From NCBI GenBank assembly GCA_010093685.1, contig MU006218.1:1800933-1864932 (forward strand): 64,000 nt of DNA. Reading direction: 5' to 3'. Below, one piece after another: positions 43,240 to 53,332 of this stretch. The stretch is from Ophiobolus disseminans (Eukaryota > Ascomycota > Dothideomycetes > Pleosporales > Phaeosphaeriaceae). The position numbers and the translations under genes are program-made. How positions within the stretch are numbered: position 1 is the stretch's first letter; each line of letters starts with the position of its first letter. The notes under the pieces were generated by a model, which worked only from the letters and a program-made list of their open reading frames with translations, had not been told where the DNA came from and ran no database searches.

Positions 43240-44569
43240 ATGGCGGGCACAGCTACCGGCGACAGGGCACATCTGCCCATTCTCATCATCGGTTCCGGTA
43301 AGCAGGAAGCCAATTGCAGTACCCTACTCTGTCTCACTGTTTCAAGGCAGCGCAGGACTTGCTCTTGCACAAGGTTTGCACAAGGTAACCAAGTCGAGAG
43401 CGCCTTGTGCATCGAATACACCTCACCCGTGATAGGCTGGCATAGAATGCATCGTCTTCGAGAAGAACGCCTCGCAGCACCGCGGGCGCGACTGGAACAT
43501 GGGCCTCCACTGGGGCGCGCCGGCACTCAAGAGCCTGATGCCGGATGACTGGTGGGACCGCATACAGAGCGTGCAAGTCGACCCGCATGTTCCCACAAAA
43601 GAGCTGGACACTTTGAAATGGCTAAAGGGTGATTCTGGAGAGACCATGGCGGCTTTTACATTTGGCCCGTTCTACCGTCTGCGAAGAAGTAAACTCCGAG
43701 ACCTACTATCCCAGGACCTTGACATCCAATACTCCAAACACCTCGTCGACATCACCTACTCCGACGACAAGCAATCAGTAACCGCACACTTCGCCGACGG
43801 CTCAACCTCCACCGGTAGTATCCTCATCGGCGCAGACGGCGCCCGCTCCTCAGTCCGCCACCTCCTCCTCGGCCCAACCCACGGCTCTATAACCAAGCTC
43901 CCCTACGCCGCAACATTCGTCCAACGCAAATTCCCCACCGAGCAAGCCCTCCACCTTCGCTCCTTCCACCCGCTCTTCCTCGCCAGCGCCCACCCCTCCA
44001 ACACCTTCGCCTTCTTCGGCATGCAGGACGCGCCATCCCCCACAGACCCCTCGTCCTGGACTTTCTTTTTCTACATCTCCTGGGCCAGCAGCCTCGACGA
44101 GCAAGAAGCGACGCGCGACTGGACGGATGCACAGCGCCTAGCGCAGCAAAAAGAACTCGCGAAAGATTTCTGCGACCCATGGAAAAGCGCGTACGAGTGG
44201 ACGCCCGACGATGCGCCGGTGTGGTACATGGGCCTCACGTCCTGGGACCCGGGCGCCGAGGGCCATGCGTGGGATAATCACGACGGACGCGTGACGCTCG
44301 TCGGCGATGCGTGTCATCCGATGACATATCAGCGGGGGCAGGGGCTGAACCATTCTGTCACTGATGCGGGCAAGTTGCGGGATGCGATTGTGCGGATCGG
44401 CGAGGGAGGAGATAGGAAAGACGTGGTTGATGCGTTTGAGGAGGAGATGGTTAAGAGGGGCGGGATGGAGGTTCGGGATGGGAATGCGAATACGGGCATG
44501 TTGCATGATTGGGAGAAAGTGCGGTTGAGTCCGTTGTTTAGGAAGGGGATGAGTAAATCGGAAGGTTGA
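43240..44569 (+). CDS. FAD-dependent aromatic-type monooxygenase
   Basis: Exons 43240-43297, 43347-43384 and 43436-44569 give 409 residues, the usual size of class A flavoprotein monooxygenases. The dinucleotide-binding motif is rebuilt across the first intron as IIGSGSAGLALA, with the acidic ribose-binding residue in IVFEKN. The DG motif GADGARSSVR and the GD motif GDACHPMTYQRGQG contact FAD and NADPH. The family hydroxylates or epoxidises small aromatic or polyketide substrates using NADPH and O2. No membrane anchor or signal is present. Divergent pairing with a methyltransferase suggests hydroxylation plus methylation of one compound; that is inference. Confidence 0.87.
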
Positions 44570-45026
44570 GAGGGATTTCGAGATATCCAGTTTGAGGAGT
44601 GCGGAAGGTTGCTGGCGGGGATTCTATGGATACATCTCAGTGATTATCAAGTAAGTGTTGGACTTGCTACAATAGATATGAGACACTGAGATAGTACTCT
44701 TGGTGTACATATTTCTTCATTCAGTTGTCTTTTCCCTCATCGAAATGTGCCCTTGGTTCCTTACAAAATCTAGCCGACATAGTGGAGTTAAGTATATCTC
44801 CGGCCCACCCTTGGACCCTGAAGCGGGGATCCCCAGAACTAAAAAAATGCCTCGGATAACTTCGTCCTTCAACATGACGTCGCCCACACTCCTCGGCCAT
44901 GAAGTTTGAACCACAACAACGCGCCTCACGGCCTCGCCCTCCTTCTCCTTCCCCATCATATTCTGTCCTTCTCCCATTCCCAGATCCCCCCCCCTTTCAC
45001 CCGATTAAACACCGCCACGCCCTTCA
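44570..45026. other. intergenic, no gene supported
   Basis: 457 bases between the monooxygenase and the alcohol dehydrogenase, including the latter's pyrimidine-rich upstream region (about 44940-45020). Confidence 0.5.
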
Positions 45027-46121
45027 ATGTCGTCCCCAACCACCTTCCACGGCTGGCTCGCCCACGACAAATCCGCCGCAAACGGCACCATGACCTGGTC
45101 CGCCTTCGCCCCCAAACCCTTCAACCCCATCGACATCGACATCAAGATCTCGCACTGCGGCATCTGCGGCACAGACATCCACACGCTGCGCTCCGGCTGG
45201 GGAAATACGCACTACCCCGTGTGCGTGGGCCATGAAATCGTGGGCCACGTCGTGCGCATCGGGGCGGGTGTAACAAAAGCGCTGAAATTGGGGGACCGCG
45301 TGGGTGTGGGGGCGCAGGCGTTTAGTTGCTTGGAGGACGGGTGTGAGGAATGTGGGAAGGGGTTGGAACAGCATTGTGCCAAGATGGTGGGGACGTATAA
45401 CGCCAAGTATCCGGATGGCAGCTGGAGTATGGGCGGGTATGCAGATTATGTGCGTGTGCCAGCGCACTTCGCCATCCGCATCCCCGAGAAATTGCGCAGC
45501 GAAGACGCGGCGCCCATGATGTGCGGCGGCATCACGGTGTACGCGCCGCTCGTGGCTAACGGCGCTGGCCCCGGGGTCAAAGTCGGCATTGTGGGCGTCG
45601 GGGGGCTCGGACATTTTGGCATCTTATTCGCCGCGGCCCTGGGCTGCTCATCCGTCGTAGCAATCAGCCGGCGCAGGAATAAAGTCGCGGATGCCAAAGC
45701 AATGGGCGCAACCGACTACATTGCTACATCCGAAGACGCCAAATGGGCACGCACACACGCACGCAGTCTGGACCTCATCATCAGCACCGTCAGTTCTCCA
45801 GACATGCCCCTCGAGTCCTACCTCCGCCTCTTACGCACCGGCGGCCAGTTCATACAAGTCGGCGCGCCCGAGGACAAGTTGCCGCGCATAGCGGCGTTTG
45901 GGCTCATTGGCAAGGGGTGCAAGATTGGGGGAAGTCAGATAGGCAGTCCGGAGCAAATCGAGGAGATGCTGAAGTTCGCGGCGGACAAGGGCGTTAGGCC
46001 GTGGGTGCAGACGAGGAGTATGAAAGAGGCGAATAAGAGTGTTGTAGAGATGGAGGAGGGGAGAGCGCGGTATAGGTATGTGCTTGTTAATGAGGAGGGC
46101 GGGGGGAAGGCGAAGATTTGA
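45027..46121 (+). CDS. zinc-dependent NADP alcohol dehydrogenase (cinnamyl-alcohol/ADH6 type)
   Basis: A single exon encodes 364 residues, the normal length. Catalytic zinc ligands are visible in CGICGTDIHTL and VGHEIVGHVV (Cys, His-Glu), and the structural-zinc cysteines in CLEDGCEECGKGLEQHC. The Rossmann motif is GVGGLGHFGI, followed by SRRRNK, basic residues expected for NADP(H). Members of this group, such as yeast Adh6/Adh7, reduce aromatic and branched aldehydes with NADPH. It follows the monooxygenase on the same strand. Specific substrate unknown. Confidence 0.92.
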   Translation: MSSPTTFHGWLAHDKSAANGTMTWSAFAPKPFNPIDIDIKISHCGICGTDIHTLRSGWGNTHYPVCVGHEIVGHVVRIGAGVTKALKLGDRVGVGAQAFSCLEDGCEECGKGLEQHCAKMVGTYNAKYPDGSWSMGGYADYVRVPAHFAIRIPEKLRSEDAAPMMCGGITVYAPLVANGAGPGVKVGIVGVGGLGHFGILFAAALGCSSVVAISRRRNKVADAKAMGATDYIATSEDAKWARTHARSLDLIISTVSSPDMPLESYLRLLRTGGQFIQVGAPEDKLPRIAAFGLIGKGCKIGGSQIGSPEQIEEMLKFAADKGVRPWVQTRSMKEANKSVVEMEEGRARYRYVLVNEEGGGKAKI

Positions 46122-46333
46122 GTATGGATACGGGGGTGGGTTGTGAATGGACAATAGGGCAAATGCATATGAACCGGTGTTGGGTATTTTCCAAAAACAA
46201 AAACGCCAAACTAAATCGCACCTACATACCCGTCGTCGTAAAAGCATTGCATGATATAACTTTCCCACCATAGTCGTGCAATACAGCCTCATAAACAAAC
46301 AGCCAACAAAACACCCATCCCATTCCATCACAC

Positions 46334-47927
46334 CTACCCCCTCCTCCCCCAAACCTTCCACACCGCTTTCGGCGCCCTCATAGCCGGCAACGCCTGCACC
46401 TCATTATCCCTCGACGACCCCACCCTACCCATCTCAATATCACTCTTCCCACCCCGCTCAACAACCATCTCAACGTCCTCTTCCGAGCGCTTTGACGTCG
46501 AGCTCTGTTTCTCATAACTGTGCTGCATAATAGCGCCATGTTTCGACGTATGCTCCTCCGACGGTAAATACCCGCTATGCGCGCGGGAAGAGAGTTTCTT
46601 GAAGAAGGGAATCCGCGACCAGAGGGATGAAGTACCGGGGATGTTGGAATTGTTGGAGCGCTGCGAGGCCGAGCGATTCGCCGGAGAATAATGCGTGTAG
46701 AAGGCTTTAAGCGCGGGGGCGTTGGCGCACATGGAGCCGATGTGCATTTCGAGGAGGGACCTAGGCGTGTTGTGTCAACAACATACAATATACTGACTAA
46801 AGGTGCAGAACGTACCATAGCCACACATCGCACGCGGCCCACGTCACATCGTATGTTTCGAAGAAAAGGCGGTACGAAGTGTAGGTGCGCAGTGCGCCGA
46901 GGGCGACGGCCGAGTAGCTGATTGCAAAGACGCTGTAGAGGGCGATCTTTTGGCGGAGGGGCATTTGGAGTTTCCAGCATAGTATAGCGGGGAGGGATGC
47001 TGCGATGAAGTCCTGTGCAAAGAAGCGTGAGCTAGGATGTTCTTGCTGAGGAGATATTATCGTACCTGAACCGTCGAAATGACACCATTCGCGACGATTT
47101 CAGCGCCTTCGTTGGCACATTTGAATTTATACTTCCCCGACGCGAGGAGTTTGATGTTTTCTTGGTCCCAAAAGGCTGAGACGGGGCGGCACATGAAGAC
47201 TGTGATGAAGGTGAAGATGACTGTGTTGCTTGTGAGTACTCGCCATATCTCAGCCGGATTGGCTAGGTCTTACTCGTGTAGATGCCAATCACAGCAATAG
47301 TGATGCGTAAGGTCCACCGGAAGGCTCGCGAGACGGCGCGCGAAGCTAGCCGCCGATAAAAGAGCAAGACGGACATCTTGATCAGGCCGGAGGCTAGAGT
47401 GAACAGGGCGTAGATGGCCATGACGTAGTGTCGTTGTATGGGGAAGTATTGAAACTCAATGTCCCAGGCGTGGCGGTTGAAGTAGTATTTTTCAGTCACT
47501 GCATAGTGTTAGTGATGTGCCGGAGCTGACAGGCGTGTGCAGTCGAAGAAGCTAGGTGGAAAGAGTATCATACGAATGCGCCGGGACGCTTGCTGAAATC
47601 TCAGGATATATGTTGACAGAGGACTCACCTAATGGGAAGATGACGGTCAAGGCCATGACAGGAAACTGTGGTCAATCGTCAGTGCGATTTTACTATGCTG
47701 CGTCATGCCATTCATACCCACGATGCAAGCATAAGCCAGTCATCCAATCCAGCACTCTTCTGTATGCGTACTCGAACCCATAGACGCGCTAACAGCACGG
47801 CGAGGCTGAGGGGCCCCAACAGACATGACAGAACAAGTATGTACTTGGGTTTTGTAGTAGGATCAACGTAATTGGGCCTTGGCCATTTGAACCATTGACT
47901 GGCAGGAGGATGTATGCCACCCGGCAT
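46334..47927 (-). CDS. rhodopsin-like seven-helix protein (SAT4/PTH11-related family)
   Basis: Six exons (47718-47927, 47629-47665, 47274-47498, 47066-47220, 46816-47012, 46334-46760) give 416 residues. Seven hydrophobic segments are seen, with family landmarks: LLARLWVRVRI...GLDDWLML after TM1, ASGLIKMSVLLFYRRL in TM3 region, FMCRPVSAFWD, CANEGAEIVANGVISTVQDF and SYSAVALGALRTY. The cytoplasmic tail of about 140 residues is Ser-rich with repeated charged patches. This fungal domain family includes the Pth11 receptor-like proteins, but the N-terminal CFEM domain is absent here, so a receptor role is not certain. Plasma-membrane location is likely. Confidence 0.83.
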
Positions 47928-49507
47928 TATAGCGATGGAATACGGTTATGTCGCAATGGATTTGAACAGGGGCCTGCTGCATATTAAATCAATCGCAAAC
48001 CGACCGAGGCTGCACAGGGACCACCTGCAGGACGTACGGCTAGTATTGTTGATCATCCATCTGCATGCATCCTCGTGGGCGCTACTGTTAGCACGTCTGT
48101 GGCTGCGCTATGTGTTTCAGCAGCTGGGAACCTGGCTGCGGGATGAACTCTTGTCCAGAGCTTGCGCAACCTCGGACTGATAGGCGATAGGTGCCGTGAT
48201 ATAGATAAGGACTATGCTCGAGTCTTTGTATAATTCCAAGCGATCTGACGCAATGTTTGACAACATTGTTTCGTACTCCCTCTCACGGTCAAGTATGCAA
48301 CTGACTAATTGCAAGCAGGAAGACACAATCTATGGCGACCGAGCAGCCGGAGTACAGTCCGACCGATCAATATGAGGCGTGATACTGGTACGTGCGTGTT
48401 GTAAAAGGGTGGCTGGTTCGTCGCTTCTCTCGTCGACCGCACTGGCTGTTCCTCAAGCTGTTTGGACCACTAATGCTCAATCAGATACAGATTCCTCCAA
48501 GTGCGAAGCCACCAGCAGCTTCTATGGTAGCGAAGAGAGGTTCCTCTTCTCCACCCCAGACCGAAAACGGCCAGTCAGACCTAAAACGAACCATAGAAGA
48601 GGTCCATATAACCGGTGCATCAGCCGTAGTGGCTGGAGTCTCGTTCTTCGATTGGGTGGCTTGACAGCCGTACATTGCGTGGGTCTAGCGAAAGCTGGTT
48701 GCCTATAATCGTGGACAAGTTCCGGAGACATCGAAGCCGCCCCAGATTGGCTGGAAGCCGGGTAGCAACGAACTTTACGTACCAATGCGTACCTTTTATC
48801 CAGGATCATGGCGTTCGTCCAACAATTTCCACGTGGAATGTCTAGCTAGCCGCGTGACGTACCCCTGTGGCGGCAGCTAAGGTATGTTCGTCACCGGCGC
48901 ATTCAGAGTGCCGAATCTAGCTCTTCTCGGGACGGCATAGAAGGTCTGAGGAAGATGTCAGGCAGCGCCGCTCTTGCAAGCGCGCACAATCGCTGTATAA
49001 TGCCTCGGCAGTCGATGAAACGATTGGAAGGGGGAGGTTGCTAGATCTCAAGATCAGATTGGTGGAGGGAGGAGGTCGGGTGAGCTCAACATCGCACGGG
49101 AATAGGCCAACGCGGATTAGTCATCCAACACACAACATCGACTACGGTGACTCGAACTACACACAAACGTTACACGCATGCTTACTTCTTACCCACTGTC
49201 TGTGTAGTAACGACATGCACGAGGAAGTACGCAAGATAAAATGACACACTGGTCACGTTTGACGGCACGCTACCCCACATCGCCTCTCCCGCTCCAGTCG
49301 GCCCGCAATACGACAATACGCCACATACTTCCTGGAAGATTGACGCAGAATTCAATTTCGTGGCCGAGTTTCTCAATCAACCACTCAAACAAGAAAGATC
49401 AATTATCTTCACATACCACCCCCAATAGCCGACCCTTGACATCACACACCCAAACACCCCTCAACACTCCCCTCCAACACCGCCCACTCCACACCGTAAC
49501 ATCCACC
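47928..49507. other. long divergent intergenic region, no gene supported
   Basis: 1.58 kb between the rhodopsin-like gene and the methyltransferase. Frames near 48390-48660 and 47914-48180 are short and without domain character. If the methyltransferase uses its upstream ATG, the region ends at 49240. Confidence 0.45.
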
Positions 49508-50350
49508 ATGGCCGCGCAACCCGAAAAGAAAGACTGGTCCGCAACCCAATACCTAAAATTCGGCAACGAGCGCACACGCGCCGTCCACGACCTCCTCGCC
49601 CAAGTAACACCACACATCAGCTCTCCCAATCCCCGGATCTATGACCTAGGCTGCGGCCCCGGAAACAGCACTCAAGCCCTCTTATCCGCCTTCCCCTCCG
49701 CCCGCATAACCGGCATGGACTCGTCACCAGACATGCTCTCCAAAGCGCGCGCCACGCTCCCGGACGTCGAATTCGTCTCTAGCGACTTATCGACGTATAA
49801 ACCCGATCAAGCCGCGGACCTCCTCTTCTCCAACGCCGTATTCCACTGGCTGCGCACGGACAACCGCATCCCAACCCTATCCAAATTATTCAAAAACCTG
49901 CAGCCCGGCGCAGTCCTAGCAATCCAAGTCCCAGATAACTACCACTTCCCCTCGCACACCCTCATGCGCACCACCGCATGCCTCACCAACAAACCCTGGT
50001 CCAAGTACTTCTCCTCCTCCCACATAGGCGACACATCCGACTCCTCGCGCCCGGACCTCGATCCCATCGAGCCGCCCTCGTCATTTTACAACGCACTAAG
50101 CCCGCACGCTTCGCTGGTGAATGTTTGGCGCACGGAGTATCAGCATGTGTTGAGCGACCATGGCGCGATAGTGGAGTGGGTGAGGGCGACAGGGTTGCAG
50201 CCGTATTTGAATTGTATTGAAGATGAGGGGGCGAGGGAGGCGTTTTTGACAGAGTATGAAGAGCGGTTGAAGGGGGAGTATGAGAGGTTGGGGGATGGGA
50301 GGGTGATGTTGGGGTATCCGAGGTTGTTTGTTGTTGCGGTGAGGAAGTAG
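49508..50350 (+). CDS. trans-aconitate 2-methyltransferase-like enzyme
   Basis: From the ATG at 49508 (context CCACCATGG) a single exon encodes 280 residues, close to the bacterial Tam size. The fold opens with WSATQYLKFGNERTRAVHDLLAQV, the signature of this family, then SAM motif I YDLGCGPGNSTQALL, the acidic loop GMDSSPDML, and ADLLFSNAVFHWL. Tam and yeast Tmt1 methylate trans-aconitate or related dicarboxylates with SAM. An in-frame ATG at 49241 would add 89 basic, Ser/Thr-rich residues without acidic residues in the first half, resembling a mitochondrial presequence; I prefer the shorter start because of its context. Confidence 0.87.
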   Translation: MAAQPEKKDWSATQYLKFGNERTRAVHDLLAQVTPHISSPNPRIYDLGCGPGNSTQALLSAFPSARITGMDSSPDMLSKARATLPDVEFVSSDLSTYKPDQAADLLFSNAVFHWLRTDNRIPTLSKLFKNLQPGAVLAIQVPDNYHFPSHTLMRTTACLTNKPWSKYFSSSHIGDTSDSSRPDLDPIEPPSSFYNALSPHASLVNVWRTEYQHVLSDHGAIVEWVRATGLQPYLNCIEDEGAREAFLTEYEERLKGEYERLGDGRVMLGYPRLFVVAVRK

Positions 50351-50836
50351 GTTTGCTCGTGGGGGAGAGGGAAAGGGGATGGGGAGGGGCGAATTTTGTG
50401 ATGTGGAGGGAATGCCAGCGGGGATTTTGCCTCGGGAGTTGCACACTGTGTAGTGTTCATTGGAAGTGGAACACTGTGCCATATTTCAAGGCTGTAAGGT
50501 GCAAGATATATGCCGGCGTGGTAGATTCTCAGACTATTGAGATGGGGTCATTAAACCACCAGTCCTCAGTGTGAAATGGCACAGTATGATGACGAGAAAC
50601 CAGACTGAAAATACGGTCAACGACTGCATAACTATAGTTACACACTACAGCATCATGCGCGCAAATTAAATCTCTGATGAACATTAGCCAGTTCTGGAGT
50701 CCACAAACTCCGCCATAGATCTGCCCCGATATACATGCAGCCATTCGTCAAGCCGAGTCCTCAACTCAACAACACCTCATGTACTCCCATACGACAATCA
50801 TCCTGTGCCGTTCACTGATCTCTCCCAGCGCAGTAC
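50351..50836. other. intergenic between convergent genes
   Basis: 486 bases between the methyltransferase and RBR ligase 3' ends. Nothing recognised. Confidence 0.5.
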
Positions 50837-52531
50837 TTAGACACGGTGCTTCGTGCAGTACCAACAGACTTTGAGGTCACAGTCAGCGCAGCAGTTGACC
50901 CAACGATCTTCATGACCACACATGTGGCATTCAGTCTCCCAACCCATGCTACGGTAGTAGCGCTCAAAAGCATGCTCATGTGCGGGTTGGCTGTTTCTCT
51001 CCCTACGGTCTCGACGTTTGCTGTTACGGTTCTTTGCGCCCATCTGCTGAGGTTGCTGAGGATCCCGAGGATGGATTGGAGCTGGCACAGGAGCTGGCAT
51101 AATATTTGCAAACGCAGGAGGCGCAGCGTGGAAGACAGCTGGAGGAGCCAAAGCGAAAGCTCCTGCCGGAGCCATAGGCTGCAAATTTTGTGCGATGTTG
51201 GCGACCACATCTGCAACAGAGTTCTGCTGAGGCAGGGCCAAAGGGTTCGCGACTGGTGCTGGAGCAGCTACGGGCGCCGGCGCGACTGGTGCATTGATGA
51301 TGTTTGGGTCGTCCCAGACCGGACACTTGCACTTCTTCCATTCCGCAACGCAAAGGTAGCAGAATTGATGGCGGCAACGACACCTGTTCACTGCGTGAGT
51401 GCATGGTTTTAAACGACATGCAGCACTTACGTGATGTGATAGCAGCCTCGCTCTAGTTCCACCATCTCTTTGCAGCTCGGACACGTCTGCCAGCGCTTCT
51501 GCTTCGCGACGTTCAACAGCTCCTTCACATCATCATCTTCAGGACACAGGCCCTCGTGAGCTTTGTTCTTGCAGGTAGCACAGGTCTTTTGAAGGCACTC
51601 AGTGCAACTTGCTACGTTGGCCGTGATGTTGACCGGCCGGACCCACTTCGAGCAGTTAGTGTCACTGCAATAAGTGCGATCAACGGTCTCCAGTTCCTCT
51701 CGCCTCGCTACAAAACGAGCAGTCAAGGCTTGTGGTAGGAAGGGCGTGCAGCTGAACAGAGGTATGATCTTGGAGCAGCAACGTGGTGGAAAGTGGGACG
51801 GGTCGGTGATAGATGACTTGAAGAGTCTTACAAGGTAATCGCGACAGTAGGCATGCTTCTCCACATCGTCGTCGTCTTTGCAAGGTAGCTCGAGAACGTT
51901 ATGTTTTTGGTGCTCGTCAAAGCACGAAGAGCAAGTGGCTTTGGTGGCAACACCTAGTACACTCTTTTGAAAACCGAGAGGTGATACGTTGGTGCTTGTG
52001 GTTGTCGTAGTGGCACCATCGAAGCCAACGAGCGGTTGCTGTTGCGTGTCGTCAAGTTTGGCTGCCACCGAGGTCGACGCGAGGTTTCTTGATGGCAGAA
52101 GCTGAACCATTGATGTCGTCGCTCTTGCGGTCCGCGTCGGTGTCGCCGTTGGCTGCTCGTTGTTGGGGGCAGGCGCACGCTGAGGAATCGGGTTGCCCGC
52201 TAGTCTACAGGCCATATCGTGGTCACCTTGAATGCTTCGGTAAGTGGGCCGGTTCAGTCCCAATGGGCCAACTTACGCTCAGCTTGCTGCTCCTCATCAA
52301 GAGACGCTTGAAATTGACGCGATTGTTGTTCTCCTCTTTCAGGACGTTGTACGCAAAGTACTGTCCGCTGATCTCTTACCACTTCCTGACCAGCTCACCG
52401 CGCAGCGATTTGAAGGCGGCAACCTCGCTGGTAGTGGCGGCATTGTCGGAAGAGGATGGAAGCGTCTTCAAGATAGCGTCGACATCTTCAAGCTGCAGCT
52501 TCAATGCAAGCCGAGCCGTCGTCGGGTCCAT
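50837..52531 (-). CDS. RBR-type (RING-IBR-RING) E3 ubiquitin ligase-like protein
   Basis: My model uses exons 52399-52531, 52277-52333, 51431-52226 and 50837-51383 and closes to 510 residues. The N-terminal helical part (EEQQAERDHDMACRLAGN) is typical of fungal RBR proteins. RING1 begins CSSCFDEH; IBR cysteines follow near CSKWV and CTECLQKTCATC; RING2 reads CPSCKEMVELERGCYHITCRCRHQFCYLC, where the Cys of HITC corresponds to the catalytic cysteine of RBR ligases. The tail is Pro/Ala-rich and ends in a cysteine cluster. RING1 is odd: CRDY replaces the usual CRDC, and DDDDVE is inserted before the histidine. The 65-nt first intron is uncertain; another coding-like frame overlaps it. Confidence 0.75.
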
Positions 52532-53332
52532 CATCCTGATAAGTAACAGGTGCTGATTTCGCCAGTAATGACGTCGTTTGAAAGGGCGATGCTTGGAGGG
52601 AGGTGTCCTCGAGTTTACGAGGGTGAGCACAGAAGAACTAACACGAAACAAGGAACGGTGAAGTGTGCGGCGTGTCGAAGTGAACAAGATGGAAGAGGTG
52701 AAAGTGTGTGAGGTGAATGACACCAGTGAGGTGGTACATAAACAATGCCAAGCCCCAAGTGAAGGTGAGGAAGGCGCGACGAGCTAGCCCACAACGTCGG
52801 TTGCAACGAGCAGTAGCATTAGAGATGACGAGTTCAGGAGTAGGGTACCAACGACGACTATTACACCAAGCTTCTCTCCCATTATCCACAAACCCTACCC
52901 TTCTCACCGTCGCACGCGCCCCAGCCCGCAAACATGCAACACTAGGGCCGTGATCGCTTAGTACCACAGCGCTGCTAACATAGCCACCAGCTCTACCGCC
53001 CTGCTCTTCATACAAAGCCGCCTGTTCGCAAAGTAGTTCGCCGCCTTTCAAAGCTGTGCCAAGATCGTAGATGGCAAAAGTGATCAACCAAAACGCCGTT
53101 GCCAATGCTGTCAAACATCGTCCAGTGGGCGAGAAGACGCCGACATAACGACCCCTGCAGGGAGTCGTGTTAACCCATGCGTGATGTGCGACCATAGAGG
53201 TCCAGAGAACATAACAGTAACCCCAGGAACAGGATAATGGTATCGCCGCCGCTCGCAAGTTTTCACTCTTGTCGAGAAATCAAAGTTGAATACACGCCAG
53301 AACGCCAATGTAAGAGTGGAGTGTGAGAATGC
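52532..53332. other. intergenic, one unproven 206-codon frame
   Basis: 0.8 kb between the RBR start and the RhoGAP stop. A minus frame (52638-53258) is open for 206 codons, lacks an ATG at its start, and has hydrophobic patches (ALATAFWLITFAIYDLG) faintly like a MARVEL-type segment. I do not call it a gene. Confidence 0.4.

Noticed and set aside
52638..53258. 206-codon frame with hydrophobic patches, faintly MARVEL-like
   Set aside because: Begins without ATG, hydrophobic blocks do not form a clear four-helix pattern, and no splice model joins it to a start.
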